Part shown: one piece after another, positions 42,778-53,221 of the stretch
How the letters are laid out: each line of letters opens with the position of its first letter
Numbering within the stretch: the first letter of the stretch is position 1
From: Methylocystis rosea
Lineage (GTDB): Bacteria; Pseudomonadota; Alphaproteobacteria; Rhizobiales; Beijerinckiaceae
Assembly: GCF_003855495.1 (NCBI RefSeq)
Contig: NZ_CP034086.1
Coordinates: 868,001-932,000 of the forward strand
Reading direction: 5' to 3'
DNA length: 64,000 bases
The notes under the pieces: generated by a model
Told to the model about the DNA's origin: nothing
The model's database searches: none
Seen by the model: the letters and a program-made list of their open reading frames with translations, nothing else
Position numbers and translations under genes: made by a program

Positions 42778-44136
42778 CTAAAAACCGGGCTCGATGCCGC
42801 CCGTCGCCAGAAAATGCTCCAACCAATGAATGTCGTAAATGCCGTTTTGAACGTCGGCGTTGCGCACGAGCGTGCGGAACAGCGGGAGCGTCGTATCGAT
42901 GCCGTCGACGATAAATTCGTCGAGCGCGCGACGCAGTCGCATCAGCGCTTCCGTTCGGTTGCGCCCGTGAACGATCAGTTTTCCGATGAGCGAGTCGTAG
43001 TTGGAGGGGATCGTATAGCCCTGATAGACCGCTGAATCGACGCGCACGCCGACGCCGCCGGGCGGATGGTAATAAGCGATGCGCCCCGGCGAGGGCCTGA
43101 AGCTCGCGGGGTGCTCGGCGTTTACGCGGCATTCGATGGCGTGGCCGTAGAACCACATGTCTTGCTGTCGCAGGGAGAGCGGGGAGCCTGCCGCGACCCG
43201 GATCTGTTCGCAGACGAGATCCACGCCGGTGATCGCCTCCGTCACCGGATGCTCGACCTGAATGCGCGTATTCATCTCGATAAAATAGAATTCGCCGTTT
43301 TCGTAGAGAAACTCGATTGTGCCGGCGCCGGCGTATTGCATGTCTCGCATGGCGCGCGAGCAGATCTCGCCGATCTCCGAACGCTGGGCGTCGTTGAGCG
43401 CGGGCGAGGGGCTCTCTTCCCAGATCTTCTGGTGTCGGCGCTGGAGCGAACAATCGCGCTCGCCGAGGTGAACCGCCTGGCCCTTGCCGTCGCCGAAAAT
43501 CTGAAACTCGATATGACGCGGCTTTTCGAGAAATTTCTCGATGTAGACCGTATCGTCGCCGAACGCGGCCTTTGCTTCGGTGCGCGCGGTGGCGATCGCG
43601 ATGGGAAGGTCATGTGCGTCGCGCGCGACCTTCATGCCGCGGCCGCCGCCGCCGGACGCCGCCTTCACCAGAACGGGAAAGCCGATCCTTTCCGCGATCT
43701 TCAGCCCTTCTTTTTCGCTCAGGATCGGCCCGTCGGACCCTGGCACGCAAGGAATGCCAAGCTTCCTTGCGGTCGCCTTGGCTTCGATCTTGTCGCCCAT
43801 CAGGCGGATGTGCTCGGATTTCGGGCCGATGAAGGTGATGTTGTGCTCTTCGAGGATCTCGGCGAAGCGCGCGTTCTCCGAAAGGAAGCCGTATCCCGGA
43901 TGCACGGCGTCCGCGCCGGTGATTTCGCAGGCGGAGAGCAGGGCGGGAATATTGAGATAGGAGTCGCGGGCGGGGGCAGGCCCTATGCAGACGGACTCGT
44001 CGGCGAGCTTGACATGCATGGCGTCGGCGTCGGCGGTCGAATGCACAGCGACCGTTGCGACGCCTAATTCCTTGGCTGCGCGCAGGATGCGCAGCGCGAT
44101 TTCGCCGCGGTTGGCGATAAGGATCTTGTCGAACAT
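42778..44136 (-). CDS. accC: Acetyl-CoA carboxylase, biotin carboxylase subunit
   Basis: 452 residues. ATP-grasp enzyme that carboxylates the biotin on AccB in the first step of fatty-acid synthesis. Motifs: [37 protein letters not shown] (ATP-binding glycine loop), [20 protein letters not shown] and the late [15 protein letters not shown]. It lies 13 bases after accB and forms the aroQ-accB-accC operon. Confidence 0.97.
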   Translation of the reverse strand: MFDKILIANRGEIALRILRAAKELGVATVAVHSTADADAMHVKLADESVCIGPAPARDSYLNIPALLSACEITGADAVHPGYGFLSENARFAEILEEHNITFIGPKSEHIRLMGDKIEAKATARKLGIPCVPGSDGPILSEKEGLKIAERIGFPVLVKAASGGGGRGMKVARDAHDLPIAIATARTEAKAAFGDDTVYIEKFLEKPRHIEFQIFGDGKGQAVHLGERDCSLQRRHQKIWEESPSPALNDAQRSEIGEICSRAMRDMQYAGAGTIEFLYENGEFYFIEMNTRIQVEHPVTEAITGVDLVCEQIRVAAGSPLSLRQQDMWFYGHAIECRVNAEHPASFRPSPGRIAYYHPPGGVGVRVDSAVYQGYTIPSNYDSLIGKLIVHGRNRTEALMRLRRALDEFIVDGIDTTLPLFRTLVRNADVQNGIYDIHWLEHFLATGGIEPGF

Positions 44137-44149
44137 CTCTTACCGCCGC

Positions 44150-44671
44150 CTACTCGATCACGAGGAGAGGTTCGCCGTATTCCACTGGCTGGCCGTCCTC
44201 GACCAGAATGGCCGTCACAATGCCGGATTTGGTGGCGACGATGTCGTTGAAGGTCTTCATCGCTTCGATCAGCAAGAGCTTGTCGCCGAGCGAAACGCGC
44301 GCGCCGATCTCGACGAAGGGCTTTGCGTCGGGGTTCGGCCGAAGATAGGCGGTGCCGACCATGGGCGACTTCACCGCATCCAGGTATTCGGGGGGCTCCG
44401 CGACGGGAGCCGGGGATGTGACCGGCTTTGCCGTTGGCGGCGGCAGGGGCTGGACCGACGGCGCGACGACGCTCGCGATCGCTGCGGCAGGCGTGCGCGC
44501 CGCGCGGATACGCAAATCGCCCTTCTCAACCTCAAATTCGGTCAAATTGCAGTTTGCGACGAGCTCCGCAATCGTGCGCAGCAGATCCGCGTCGATGACG
44601 GGCGCTGGCGCGGAGGCCGACGCCGGTTTGCGGGAGGAAGCGGTGTGAGGCGGTTGAGCTTTGCGCGCCAT
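44150..44671 (-). CDS. accB: Acetyl-CoA carboxylase, biotin carboxyl carrier protein
   Basis: 173 residues. The C-terminal biotinyl domain contains EAMKTFN with the biotin acceptor Lys139; the usual EAMKM is EAMKT here, as in other alphaproteobacteria. A Pro/Ala-rich linker (about residues 58-95) joins it to the N-terminal dimerisation region ([20 protein letters not shown]). It lies 7 bases after aroQ. Confidence 0.96.
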   Translation of the reverse strand: MARKAQPPHTASSRKPASASAPAPVIDADLLRTIAELVANCNLTEFEVEKGDLRIRAARTPAAAIASVVAPSVQPLPPPTAKPVTSPAPVAEPPEYLDAVKSPMVGTAYLRPNPDAKPFVEIGARVSLGDKLLLIEAMKTFNDIVATKSGIVTAILVEDGQPVEYGEPLLVIE

Positions 44672-44678
44672 TAGTGTC

Positions 44679-45122
44679 TCAGCTCTTTCTCAGTTCGTTT
44701 TCAAACACAGCGTCGAGGGCAAGAATATATGAGAGCGGGCCGAAGCCCGAGATCACGCCGCGCGCCGCGGGCGATATGTAGGAATGGCTCCGAAAGCTTT
44801 CGCGCGCGTGCACATTGGATAGATGCACTTCGATGACCACGGCTTCCGCGCCCTTGATCGCATCATAGAGCGCGATCGATGTGTGCGTCAGCGCGCCAGC
44901 GTTCAAAATGACAGGCGCCCCCGCGCTGCCGGCTTCATGGATCCAGTCGACGAGATCGCCTTCGTGGTTGGATTGCCGGAAAACCAGCGACACGCCGCGC
45001 TCGGCGCAACGCTTCTCCAGCGTCGCGCGGATATCGTCGAGCGACGCCGTGCCGTAGATCGCGGGCTCACGCCTGCCGAGAAGATTGAGATTGGGACCGT
45101 TAAGCACATGGACGGCTGACAT
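44679..45122 (-). CDS. aroQ: 3-dehydroquinate dehydratase, type II
   Basis: 147 residues. Third step of the shikimate pathway. Motifs: [19 protein letters not shown] with the active-site Tyr, [35 protein letters not shown], and [20 protein letters not shown] with the catalytic His. First gene of the aroQ-accB-accC run. Confidence 0.97.
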   Translation of the reverse strand: MSAVHVLNGPNLNLLGRREPAIYGTASLDDIRATLEKRCAERGVSLVFRQSNHEGDLVDWIHEAGSAGAPVILNAGALTHTSIALYDAIKGAEAVVIEVHLSNVHARESFRSHSYISPAARGVISGFGPLSYILALDAVFENELRKS

Positions 45123-45214
45123 AGCGCTTCCGAAAACGTTCCCCGAAAAACCTCAAAGGCGGCAGGCCGCCTGTCTTAGCCTCGTTGTCGCCGCAAAGAA
45201 AGCCCGTCGCCGCG

Positions 45215-45976
45215 CTAGCAGACGGACTTGCCGCATTTGCGCATGTTTTCGATCTTGGCTTTCAGTTGCGCGTAGGGCACGCCGCCGACGATCGCCTCTT
45301 TGCCGATCACCCAGGCGGGCGTTCCATCGAACCGCAGCTCATCGGCCAGCGTCGCGACTTCCTTCAGTGCGGCCTTTGTCTCCGCGCTCGACATGTCCTT
45401 CTCGAGACGGGGCATGTCGGCGCCGACGTCCTTCGCCGCCGTCAGCGCCTGCTGCTTGCCGATGTGGCCGCGAGTCGAGAGCAGCTTGCGATGGAACTCC
45501 CAGAACTTCTGGCTGTCGAGCTGCATGCGCGCAGCGGTCGCGACCTGCGCCGCCTCGACGGAATCGGGGCCGAGAATCGGGAAGTCTTTGAGCACCACCC
45601 GCAACTTGGGGTCCGCCTCGATCAACTTGGCGACCGAAGCCATCGACTGCTTGCAGTAGCCGCAGTTGTAGTCGAAGAACTCGACGAGCGTGACGTCGCC
45701 GCTCGGATTGCCCACGACGGCCTGGTTGGGCGAGTTGACGATTTTATCACCGTGCTGGCCGACGGCCTTTTCGCGCGTGGCGGCCTCGGCGACTTTCTCG
45801 CGCTTTCCAAGTTCGTCAATTGCTTCCCGGACCACTTCCGGGTTCGCAATGAGATAGTCGTGCACGACCTTCTCGATCTCAACCTTCTGCTTGCCTGAAA
45901 GCTCCTCGGCGAAGAGCGGCGTCGCCGCACCTAGAGCGAGACATGCGCCGGCGGCGAGCGAGATAAAAAAGCTCAT
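45215..45976 (-). CDS. DsbA/Com1-family thiol:disulfide oxidoreductase
   Basis: AAAGGAG precedes the ATG at 45976; 253 residues. Signal peptide MSFFISLAAGACLALGAATP with cleavage near LFAEE. An N-terminal helical region (about 30-75) is followed by a thioredoxin fold with CGYC at 105-108 and the cis-Pro loop DGTPAWVIG. This Com1/ScsC-like branch is common in Rhizobiales and oxidises or isomerises disulfides in the periplasm. A possible partner is LptD, encoded just upstream, which needs disulfide formation in other bacteria; that link is inference. Confidence 0.88.
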   Translation of the reverse strand: MSFFISLAAGACLALGAATPLFAEELSGKQKVEIEKVVHDYLIANPEVVREAIDELGKREKVAEAATREKAVGQHGDKIVNSPNQAVVGNPSGDVTLVEFFDYNCGYCKQSMASVAKLIEADPKLRVVLKDFPILGPDSVEAAQVATAARMQLDSQKFWEFHRKLLSTRGHIGKQQALTAAKDVGADMPRLEKDMSSAETKAALKEVATLADELRFDGTPAWVIGKEAIVGGVPYAQLKAKIENMRKCGKSVC

Positions 45977-46092
45977 TGCATTCTCCTTTGCGCGACAGCG
46001 CATTCGTGTCGGGTCCCTTCGTCGCCGCGCTTTTAGCACAGGGGGCGGCGGGCGTCCTCCCGACCGAGGATAGAACAATTATCTAGAACAGC

Positions 46093-48675
46093 TCAGCGGG
46101 GCAGGGCGGCGGCGGTCCCCACGCCATCGTTCACCAGCATCGAACCGACGCCATAGTTGAACTTCGCTTCGCCCAGGGTGCGTAGCTGGAGCGTGACCAT
46201 CACGGTCTGGTTGCGCGCCGGCAGGCCCGTGTAGGACTGCGGCTGATAGATCTGCGAATAATTGATCGACAGCGTCGTGCATTCGTCTTGATAACCGATG
46301 CCGCCGCCGAGCGTTGCGACCGAGAATAGGGGCGCCGTGCCGGTGAGATTTGAGCCCGTAAGCGTCGTTCCGTAGTAGGTGGTCGTTGGATTGGTGAGCG
46401 AGTTATAGAGGTAGCGGCTCATATCGAAGGTGACGGTGCCCATCAGGAAATAGTTTTTGGTGATGTCGTATTTTCCGGTCGCGGAAAGTCCCTGACGACG
46501 CACGTCAAAGCCAATCGCCGGCTGTGACGCGTAATTCGCGTATTGGAGCTGGAGCGAGATCGGATCCAGATTCATTGTCGCGAACACGTCGAGCCGGCGC
46601 GCGCGCAAGCTGCCCTTATCGAAGCGGCCCTTGGCGACGAGGCTGATAACGGATGAAGGCGCAAAGGCGAACCGCCCGACGATGTCCGACGCGCGCGAGT
46701 CGAGGCCGGAATCGAGGCCGACATTCGCCGCGTCAGCCTGCGCATAGGAGTTGGCGCCAGCGATCTGCCGCGACTGGCCGATCATCGCGTTGATGAAGCC
46801 GCCATTGGACAACGACAGGGTGGCCTGGCCGCCATAGTTGAGGCGCGTGCCTGTCTCGAACCGGTCGTAGCCAGAGAACTTGCTCCACTCGAACAGCGTT
46901 GAATCGTCGAAAACGAGGCTTTGCGCGTCGATGTTCACCAGCGATGGAATTGAAGTCTCGTTGGGACGGGCGATAACCTGCGCGATCGGTTCGAAGACGA
47001 TGTCGCCGATAAAGCTTCTGGCGAGGATCGGGTAGCGCCATTCGGCGCCGAAGCCCGGGAGCGCCTGGCCGCGGAAGCGGTTGTCGGCGCCGTTGAAGAA
47101 CTGGCCCTGCGCGGCATTGGGGATCGCCGACAGACTTTGGTTATAGATCGGGAACAAGCCTTGCCGGTCGTAATCGAGATAACTTCCGACGAAACGCGCG
47201 AACGCGAACGGGGTCCACACGCCGCCGACCGGATCGATGATTTTACGCTTCCAGGCGCCGCTGATCGTCGCGTGCTGGTAATCGCCGCCGACGCCGCGCA
47301 ACAGACAGCCGCTCTGCGCCGGGTCGGGCGCCCGCCCGTAAATCTGGCAAACATTGTACAGGCTATAGATGCGGTCGAGCGTTCGCGGCTGAATGGACTC
47401 GAAGTTCGCGACGTTGGCGGAAGTGCTCGTCACATTGGCGTCGAGTTCAACCTGTCCGCCGACCCCTACCGTCGCCGCAGGATCGATGTCGAAGACGCGG
47501 TTATAGTCGATCACCGGATGGACGACGGGCTGCTGCGCCTGCACGTCATTGGGCGACAGCAGCTGGAAATAATAGCCGCGCATGTCGAAATAGCTGCGCG
47601 GTCCTTGGCCGGTCAGATAGATCGTCGATGACGCTTCGCGGAAGAAATAGTTCTGCAGGAGATAGTTGTACTGCTGATAGTCCTGCAGGAAGTAGCGATC
47701 GGACAGCGCCGTGATGTCCCAGCCAGCGCGCCAACGGTCGTTGAGCCAGAATTCGCCGAAAGACTGGAGGGCGCCGCGCCACTGCTTGTTGCCAGCGCCG
47801 AGCGGGGCTTGCGCGAAGGCGCCTGTGTCTCCCACATGCGTGCCCTGACCGCGGATCGTGTAGCCGCCATTATCAAAGCGCTGACGGAATTCGGCCGTGA
47901 CGAACGGGCCCTGCCGGGAAAAATAAATCGGCGTTACGGTGAGGTCGTAATCCGGCGCAATCGCCCAGAAGTAAGGCACGCCGACGCCGGCGCCGAGCTG
48001 CTGGCGATAGATGAAAACCGGCGACAGAAAACCGGACTTGCGCTTCACCGACGGGTCCGGCGACGACCAGAACGGCACATAGGCGACGGGCACGCCAAGA
48101 AGTTCGAAAGACGCATCCTCGTAATAGACCATCTTCTCGACGTTGTCGTGAATGATCCGTTTGGCGCGAACCGACCACGTGCGCGGCTTTGCGGGATCGT
48201 TTCGACAGGCCTCGCAGGCGGTGTAGGTGCCCATTTCGAAGGTCGTCGTCTCGCCGGTCCGCTCGGCGCGCGGCGAGGTGAAATGCGTGTTGTTGACGGT
48301 GTCGACCTGCAGGCTCTCGATGAACCCGTTCTTGAAATCGTCCGTGAAGTCGAAACGCTCGGCCCTGGCGATGGAGCCGTCGGTCTCGGTCAGCGTGGCG
48401 TGGCCCTCGGCGAAGACGCGCGACGTGTTGCGGTCATAGGTGACGCGGTCGGCTTCGAGCAGCCGGCCCTTGTAATAGATCTGAACGGCCCCGCGCGCCG
48501 TGACGGTGTTCTTTTTCTCGTCATAGACGAGCTCCTTGGCCTCGACGACCATGCGCGCCTCGGCGCCCGCGGCCGGCGGCGCGGCAGCGGCGGAGTGCGT
48601 GGCGAAGGCCGCCTCGACGAGAGCGAGCGCGCCCGCAAGAATGGATAGGCGCCGGGAGGAGCTGGTGAGCGCCAT
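46093..48675 (-). CDS. lptD: LPS-assembly outer-membrane protein LptD
   Basis: 860 residues from the ATG at 48675, which overlaps the lptG stop by one base (TGATG). Signal region SRRLSILAGALALVEAAFAT. The N-terminal OstA/LptA-like jellyroll is visible (AKELVYDEKKNTVTARGAVQ, LLEADRVTYDRNTSRVFAEG), followed by the long barrel domain with FPVAYVPFWSSPDP-type plug motifs and many strands. It inserts LPS into the outer leaflet together with LptE. Two cysteines near residues 170-180 (ACEACRND) could form its disulfide. Confidence 0.95.
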   Translation of the reverse strand: MALTSSSRRLSILAGALALVEAAFATHSAAAAPPAAGAEARMVVEAKELVYDEKKNTVTARGAVQIYYKGRLLEADRVTYDRNTSRVFAEGHATLTETDGSIARAERFDFTDDFKNGFIESLQVDTVNNTHFTSPRAERTGETTTFEMGTYTACEACRNDPAKPRTWSVRAKRIIHDNVEKMVYYEDASFELLGVPVAYVPFWSSPDPSVKRKSGFLSPVFIYRQQLGAGVGVPYFWAIAPDYDLTVTPIYFSRQGPFVTAEFRQRFDNGGYTIRGQGTHVGDTGAFAQAPLGAGNKQWRGALQSFGEFWLNDRWRAGWDITALSDRYFLQDYQQYNYLLQNYFFREASSTIYLTGQGPRSYFDMRGYYFQLLSPNDVQAQQPVVHPVIDYNRVFDIDPAATVGVGGQVELDANVTSTSANVANFESIQPRTLDRIYSLYNVCQIYGRAPDPAQSGCLLRGVGGDYQHATISGAWKRKIIDPVGGVWTPFAFARFVGSYLDYDRQGLFPIYNQSLSAIPNAAQGQFFNGADNRFRGQALPGFGAEWRYPILARSFIGDIVFEPIAQVIARPNETSIPSLVNIDAQSLVFDDSTLFEWSKFSGYDRFETGTRLNYGGQATLSLSNGGFINAMIGQSRQIAGANSYAQADAANVGLDSGLDSRASDIVGRFAFAPSSVISLVAKGRFDKGSLRARRLDVFATMNLDPISLQLQYANYASQPAIGFDVRRQGLSATGKYDITKNYFLMGTVTFDMSRYLYNSLTNPTTTYYGTTLTGSNLTGTAPLFSVATLGGGIGYQDECTTLSINYSQIYQPQSYTGLPARNQTVMVTLQLRTLGEAKFNYGVGSMLVNDGVGTAAALPR

Positions 48676-49760
48676 CAGCCGTCCTCCGAATAGAGCAAAA
48701 TGACCGTGCCCAACATGCTCCCGACAAGCGCAGGCGACCATGCGGCCACTACAGGGCTGACCATGCCTGCGCCGCCGAGATCCGAGAGGACTTTAGTAAC
48801 GATGTAAAGCACGAAGCCCGCGGCCACGCCACCCGAAAGGGTTTTTGCGACCCCGCCAAATCGAAAGAATCTTAATGAAAAGGAAGCGGCGACGAGAACC
48901 ATGGCGACGAGCAGCAGCGGTCGCGCAAGAAGCGTCTGAAACTGCAGCCGATAGCCGGTCGCGTCGAGACCCGCTTCGGCGGTGCGCGCCGTCATTTCCG
49001 GCAGCGACCAGAACGGCGTGCCTTGCGGCGGCGTCGTCGCCGCCGCAACCTGCTCGGGCGTCAGGTCGGTGGCGAGCATGTAAGAACCGACGCTGCGCGC
49101 CGGCTCTCCGGGCAGGCTGACCTGCGCGTTTTCGAGCACCCAGACCCCGGGCTCGAGTCGCGCGTGACGCGCTTCGACCCGCTCGAGGAAGCCGCCGCGC
49201 GCCGCATAAATGTTGACGCTGACCTCCGCGAGCTCCGAGCCGCCATTCGAGGAGTTCATGGCGTGCATGATCGCGAGGCCGTCGACGCCGTGCTGGCGCA
49301 GCCAGACGCCGTGGTCGATGCGCAAACTGCCGGGCACGCCGAAAAGATCCCACTCCATTTGCTCGGAGCGCTGTTTCATCGACGCCGAGAGCGGGTTGTA
49401 AATCGCCACAGACACAACCCCGATGAGCAGGGCGGTGAGCGCCGGCGGCGCAATGAACTGCCAAACCGACATGCCGGCGGCGCGAGCGACGATCAATTCA
49501 AGCTTCCTGGTGAGGTCGACGAAGGTCGCCATCGATCCGAAGAGAACGGCGAAAGGCAGGATCATCTCGGCGGCCGCCGGCACCCGCATCGCCGTCATCA
49601 GCGCGACGGTCGCCGCGCCGGCCTGCGGATTGTCGCTGGCGCGCCGCAGCATCTCGACGAACACCACGACGAACATCAGGCAGAAAATCGTAAAAAAGAT
49701 CGCCAGAATCGTACGCATAAACCGCAGCGCAAAATAGCGCGTGATCGTCGCCCCGATCAT
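48675..49760 (-). CDS. lptG: LPS export ABC transporter permease LptG
   Basis: 361 residues with the YjgP/YjgQ family layout: two membrane helices at the N-terminus (ILAIFFTIFCLMFVVVFVEM), a third and fourth before residue 125, a periplasmic jellyroll (about 130-260), and more helices at the C-terminus. The LRRASDN, FAVLFGSMATFVDLTRKLEL and VSPVVAAWSPALVGSMLG segments indicate LptG rather than LptF. In most relatives lptF lies between pepA and lptG; here it is missing and only a 390-base gap separates lptG from the divergent pepA. Confidence 0.9.
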   Translation of the reverse strand: MIGATITRYFALRFMRTILAIFFTIFCLMFVVVFVEMLRRASDNPQAGAATVALMTAMRVPAAAEMILPFAVLFGSMATFVDLTRKLELIVARAAGMSVWQFIAPPALTALLIGVVSVAIYNPLSASMKQRSEQMEWDLFGVPGSLRIDHGVWLRQHGVDGLAIMHAMNSSNGGSELAEVSVNIYAARGGFLERVEARHARLEPGVWVLENAQVSLPGEPARSVGSYMLATDLTPEQVAAATTPPQGTPFWSLPEMTARTAEAGLDATGYRLQFQTLLARPLLLVAMVLVAASFSLRFFRFGGVAKTLSGGVAAGFVLYIVTKVLSDLGGAGMVSPVVAAWSPALVGSMLGTVILLYSEDG

Positions 49761-50150
49761 GGCTGCGGCTGTCCTCCTTAGTGTTCTGGCGCGCCGCCCC
49801 AGGCGGGAGCAGTTAAAGCCCTGTTAACGATCGCTAGACGCTCGCATCTTTGCGCGCAAGCGTTGCGCGGCTCCTGTGAGCCGCCCCGACATATTCAATT
49901 CGCGAGCGTTGCTTTTGCGCCACGCCGGATTTCTGCGTAAAGATCGCGGCGATTCCGCGGCGGGATGCGAATCTGGAATAGTTCAAAAAATGACCAGAGC
50001 CGCGATTGACCGCGGTCGCCCGCGGGAAGATATTGCGGGCCGCTCCCGTTAAATTGCGCGCCTGGCGCGCCGCCGGCGCTAACTTTCTCAAAAACCGACG
50101 CTTTCGCGCCGGAACGACTTCCGCTTCGGCGGAGGAGGCAAGAGGCCCTG
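49761..50150. other. Intergenic region between lptG and pepA
   Basis: It lies between divergent genes and should hold both promoters. No reading frame resembling LptF or a fragment of it can be seen. A weak Shine-Dalgarno (GGAGGAGGCAAGAGG type) lies just before pepA. No RNA gene found. Confidence 0.5.
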
Positions 50151-51701
50151 ATGCTCGTCAACGCCAAATATGAACTCCAGCCCTTCGACGCCGCTGAAGC
50201 GCTGCTGCGCCAGCCCGAGGACGCCGCGCATCCGCGCACCCTCGTCGTATTCGTGGGCCGTGATCTCGCCATGGGCGAGCGCGCCGCCAGCGTGCTCAAG
50301 GATGCGGCCGCACATCTTTCGCGCGCCGCCGCGGCGGCGAAATTCAAGGGCAAATCGGGAACGTCGCTTGAGGTTCTGGCGGCGCCCGGCGCGCCGGCGA
50401 GCCGAGTGATTCTGATCGGCCTCGGCGCCGCGGAGGAGACCGAGGGCGGCGAAGCCGCCAAGCCCTTCGAGGACTTCGTGGCGCTTGGCGGACAAGCCGC
50501 GGCGAAAATGGGCGCCGGGGCGCGGGCGGTCGTGCTGTTCGACCTGCCGGAAGGGATTTCCGCCGCTCACGACTCGGTCGGCCAATTCGCGCTCGGCGGC
50601 TGGCTGCGCGCCTATAAGTTCGACCATTACAAGACAAAGAAGAAGGACGAGGCGGATCGCGACGGGCCGATGGAGGTCGTCGTCGCCCTGGCCGATCCGG
50701 ACGGCCATAGCGCCGCGATGTCGGATGGCGGCCATTTGGCGGAAGCCGTCATGCTCGCAAGGACGCTCGTCAATGAGCCGGCGAACGTCCTGACTCCGCC
50801 GGAATTCGCCCGCCGCGCGTCGGAGCTGATGAAGCTTGGCGTCGAGGTCGAAGTCCTCGACGAGAAGGCGATGTCCGAACTCGGGATGCGGGCGCTGCTC
50901 GGCGTCGGGCAGGGGTCGGAGGCGGGCAGCCGTCTTGTCGTGCTGCGCTGGAGCGGCGGGGCCGAGGGCGCGGCGCCTATCGCCTTCGTCGGGAAGGGCG
51001 TTGTTTTCGACTCTGGCGGCATTTCGATCAAGCCCGCCGCCTCGATGGAGGACATGAAGGGCGACATGGCCGGCGCCGCCGCCGTGACCGGGGCCATGTA
51101 CGCGATCGCCGCCCGCAAGGCGAAGGCCAATGTCGTCGGCGTGCTCGGCCTCGTCGAGAACATGCCGGACGGCAAGGCGCAGCGGCCGGGCGACATCGTC
51201 AAATCCATGTCGGGGCAGACGATCGAGATCGTGAACACCGACGCCGAAGGTCGGCTCGTCCTCGCCGATGCGCTGACATACGTTATAGAGAAGCATCAGC
51301 CCGCCGCCGTCATCGATCTGGCGACGCTCACCGGCGCCATTCTCGTCGCCCTGGGCCAGGAATATTGCGGACTTTTCACCAATAGCGACGAACTCGCCGA
51401 ACGCCTGACCAAGTCAGGGAACCATATCGGCGAGAAGCTGTGGCGCATGCCGATGGGGCCCGCCTACGACAAGCTGATCGACTCGAAGTTCGCCGATATG
51501 AAGAACACCGGCGGGCGGCATGCCGGCTCGATCACCGCCGCGCATTTCATACAGCGTTTCGTCGGCAAGACGCCCTGGGCGCATCTCGACATCGCGGGGA
51601 CCGGCATGGGCTCGCCGATGAGCGACACCAACCAGAGCTGGGGCGCCGGCTGGGGCGTGCGGCTGCTCGACCGGCTGGTGCGGGATTATTATGAGGGGTA
51701 G
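50151..51701 (+). CDS. pepA: Leucyl aminopeptidase (cytosol aminopeptidase)
   Basis: 516 residues, family M17. It removes N-terminal residues from peptides using two metal ions. Motifs: [20 protein letters not shown], the signature [29 protein letters not shown] and the late [20 protein letters not shown]. The N-terminal regulatory domain ends near residue 170. Some PepA proteins also bind DNA in XerCD recombination; nothing here decides that. Confidence 0.97.
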   Translation: MLVNAKYELQPFDAAEALLRQPEDAAHPRTLVVFVGRDLAMGERAASVLKDAAAHLSRAAAAAKFKGKSGTSLEVLAAPGAPASRVILIGLGAAEETEGGEAAKPFEDFVALGGQAAAKMGAGARAVVLFDLPEGISAAHDSVGQFALGGWLRAYKFDHYKTKKKDEADRDGPMEVVVALADPDGHSAAMSDGGHLAEAVMLARTLVNEPANVLTPPEFARRASELMKLGVEVEVLDEKAMSELGMRALLGVGQGSEAGSRLVVLRWSGGAEGAAPIAFVGKGVVFDSGGISIKPAASMEDMKGDMAGAAAVTGAMYAIAARKAKANVVGVLGLVENMPDGKAQRPGDIVKSMSGQTIEIVNTDAEGRLVLADALTYVIEKHQPAAVIDLATLTGAILVALGQEYCGLFTNSDELAERLTKSGNHIGEKLWRMPMGPAYDKLIDSKFADMKNTGGRHAGSITAAHFIQRFVGKTPWAHLDIAGTGMGSPMSDTNQSWGAGWGVRLLDRLVRDYYEG

Positions 51702-51747
51702 CGGCTCGGGGCCTGCGAACGCGTCTAGAGACGGCGATGTCGCCGCC

Positions 51748-52569
51748 TCAGGCGCCCCGCTCCAAATTATTATTTATAGCGCTGTTCCGGCCTTTTTGCA
51801 GTTCAACGAATCGGTCGGAACTCAAAATGCTTCCAGCGATCATCTCCGCATGTTCTTTGTCACAAAAAATCGTGTCGAGCATAAATAGTATAGGCACATT
51901 GGGTGCGCTCTTCACTTTCATCGAAATAAAACTGCTAACAATGTTCTTGTCGATGCTTATGTCTTGAATCGCCGAACGGGCCTTATTTATCCATACACCC
52001 GTTTTATCGAGCTCAAAGACAAAACTGTAATATGGATTCTTGTCGATTGCGAGAGGACCGGCCGGAACAGGCTTAAAAAAACTCGCCCCACCTCCGGAAG
52101 ATGATGCAGCGAAAGACCGCCCAAGCGATATCGCGAAACCACTATTGAATTCAAATAGTTTAACAGACGTAGCAATGTCATAGTCATAGCTCTCCAAAGA
52201 ATATTTAACAAAAAAAACATTAGCATTTTCCTGAACGCAATAACACGATGATATGCCACGACGACTTCCAACGTAGATGAGGCGTTTGCCCACCATATAG
52301 TAGTGTAGCAGCAACAAGATAGGGTACGACACGGCTACAATCGCTGCTGTAACTGCTAGATCTGTCACGGCTCCCCCAGAAGCCGCCAGAAATAACCACG
52401 GTACAATCATTGTGAGCAGCACGATATTAGGCCATCGAAAGGCATAGAGCCTTGCGTTCGCGCGAACCGCCCAAAGCGGTTCGATGTCGGCGATGTCGTC
52501 GTCCCGCTCGCTCGGTCGCATCTGGTCCGCCAACACGACGTCCGGTCTCTCCGCATCCCACAATAGCAA
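51748..52569 (-). CDS. Hypothetical AT-rich membrane-anchored protein, 273 aa
   Basis: Two predicted membrane segments (WPNIVLLTMIVPWLFLAASG and LAVTAAIVAVSYPILLLLHY) follow a short cytoplasmic N-terminus. After them comes a soluble region of about 165 residues with mixed strands (FFVKYSLESYDYDIATSVKL, YSFVFELDKTGVWINKARSA). The GC content and codon use differ clearly from pepA and the next genes, a sign of transfer. No family recognised. It stands alone between pepA and the DUF4383 gene. Confidence 0.6.
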   Translation of the reverse strand: MLLWDAERPDVVLADQMRPSERDDDIADIEPLWAVRANARLYAFRWPNIVLLTMIVPWLFLAASGGAVTDLAVTAAIVAVSYPILLLLHYYMVGKRLIYVGSRRGISSCYCVQENANVFFVKYSLESYDYDIATSVKLFEFNSGFAISLGRSFAASSSGGGASFFKPVPAGPLAIDKNPYYSFVFELDKTGVWINKARSAIQDISIDKNIVSSFISMKVKSAPNVPILFMLDTIFCDKEHAEMIAGSILSSDRFVELQKGRNSAINNNLERGA

Positions 52570-52769
52570 TCAAACTCGATGCTTAACCGCTTCGCTTGCG
52601 TCGTCAAGCCGAAGTGCAAGAAACGAGGGGATTATTTCCAGATCGCTATAGCTTTGCGCTCTCACTATAGCTTTGCAGCTTAGTATATTGCGCAAATTTA
52701 ATGGAAATGATTTTGCGGCGCCCAATCTGATGGTCAGTTCAGTTTGTCCTGGACTGAAAGGAACGCATC

Positions 52770-53165
52770 ATGATCGAATCTCGATGGAACGCGGACTTCA
52801 TCGCGACCATTCTCGGCGTCGTATTTGTCGCGGTCGGCCTGCTGGGGTTCGTCCCCAATCCGATCGTCTCGGACGGCGGCTACTTCCACGTGAATACAGC
52901 CCACAACTTCGTGCACCTCATCACCGGAGCGCTCTTGCTGCTCAGCCCCTATTTCGGCGTCCCGGTCCTCATGATTCGCACAGTGGCCATCGTCTATACG
53001 GCGATCGCCATCCTGGGCTTCATTGCGCCGAACGTCGCTGAACTCGGCGGATTGATCGCAATGAACCACGCCGATCACTGGCTGCATGCGGTTCTCGCTG
53101 TCGTCCTGCTCGCCATCGGCTTTACGAAGCCCATGGAACATTCGGTCACCACGGCCCATATGTAG
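52770..53165 (+). CDS. DUF4383-type membrane protein
   Basis: 131 residues with four membrane helices (FIATILGVVFVAVGLLGFVP, LITGALLLLSPYFGV, VAIVYTAIAILGFIAP, LHAVLAVVLLAIGFTKP). The GYFHVNTAHNFVHLITGALL segment with paired His is typical of DUF4383. AAGGA precedes the ATG. Function unknown; often next to stress-response genes, as here (BON-type protein next). Confidence 0.75.
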   Translation: MIESRWNADFIATILGVVFVAVGLLGFVPNPIVSDGGYFHVNTAHNFVHLITGALLLLSPYFGVPVLMIRTVAIVYTAIAILGFIAPNVAELGGLIAMNHADHWLHAVLAVVLLAIGFTKPMEHSVTTAHM

Positions 53166-53167
53166 GC

Positions 53168-53208
53168 TGCAAAGCGCCGCGCCGCAGCCTTCGGGCTGCG
53201 GCGCTTTA
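53168..53208 (+). terminator. Strong hairpin after the DUF4383 gene
   Basis: CGCCGCAGCC and GGCTGCGGCG pair around TTCG, extended by AAAGCG-type outer bases; only a short TTTA follows. It probably ends the DUF4383 transcript or acts as a processing site before the BON-type gene. Confidence 0.6.
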
Positions 53209-53221
53209 CGCCGAGGCTGCG

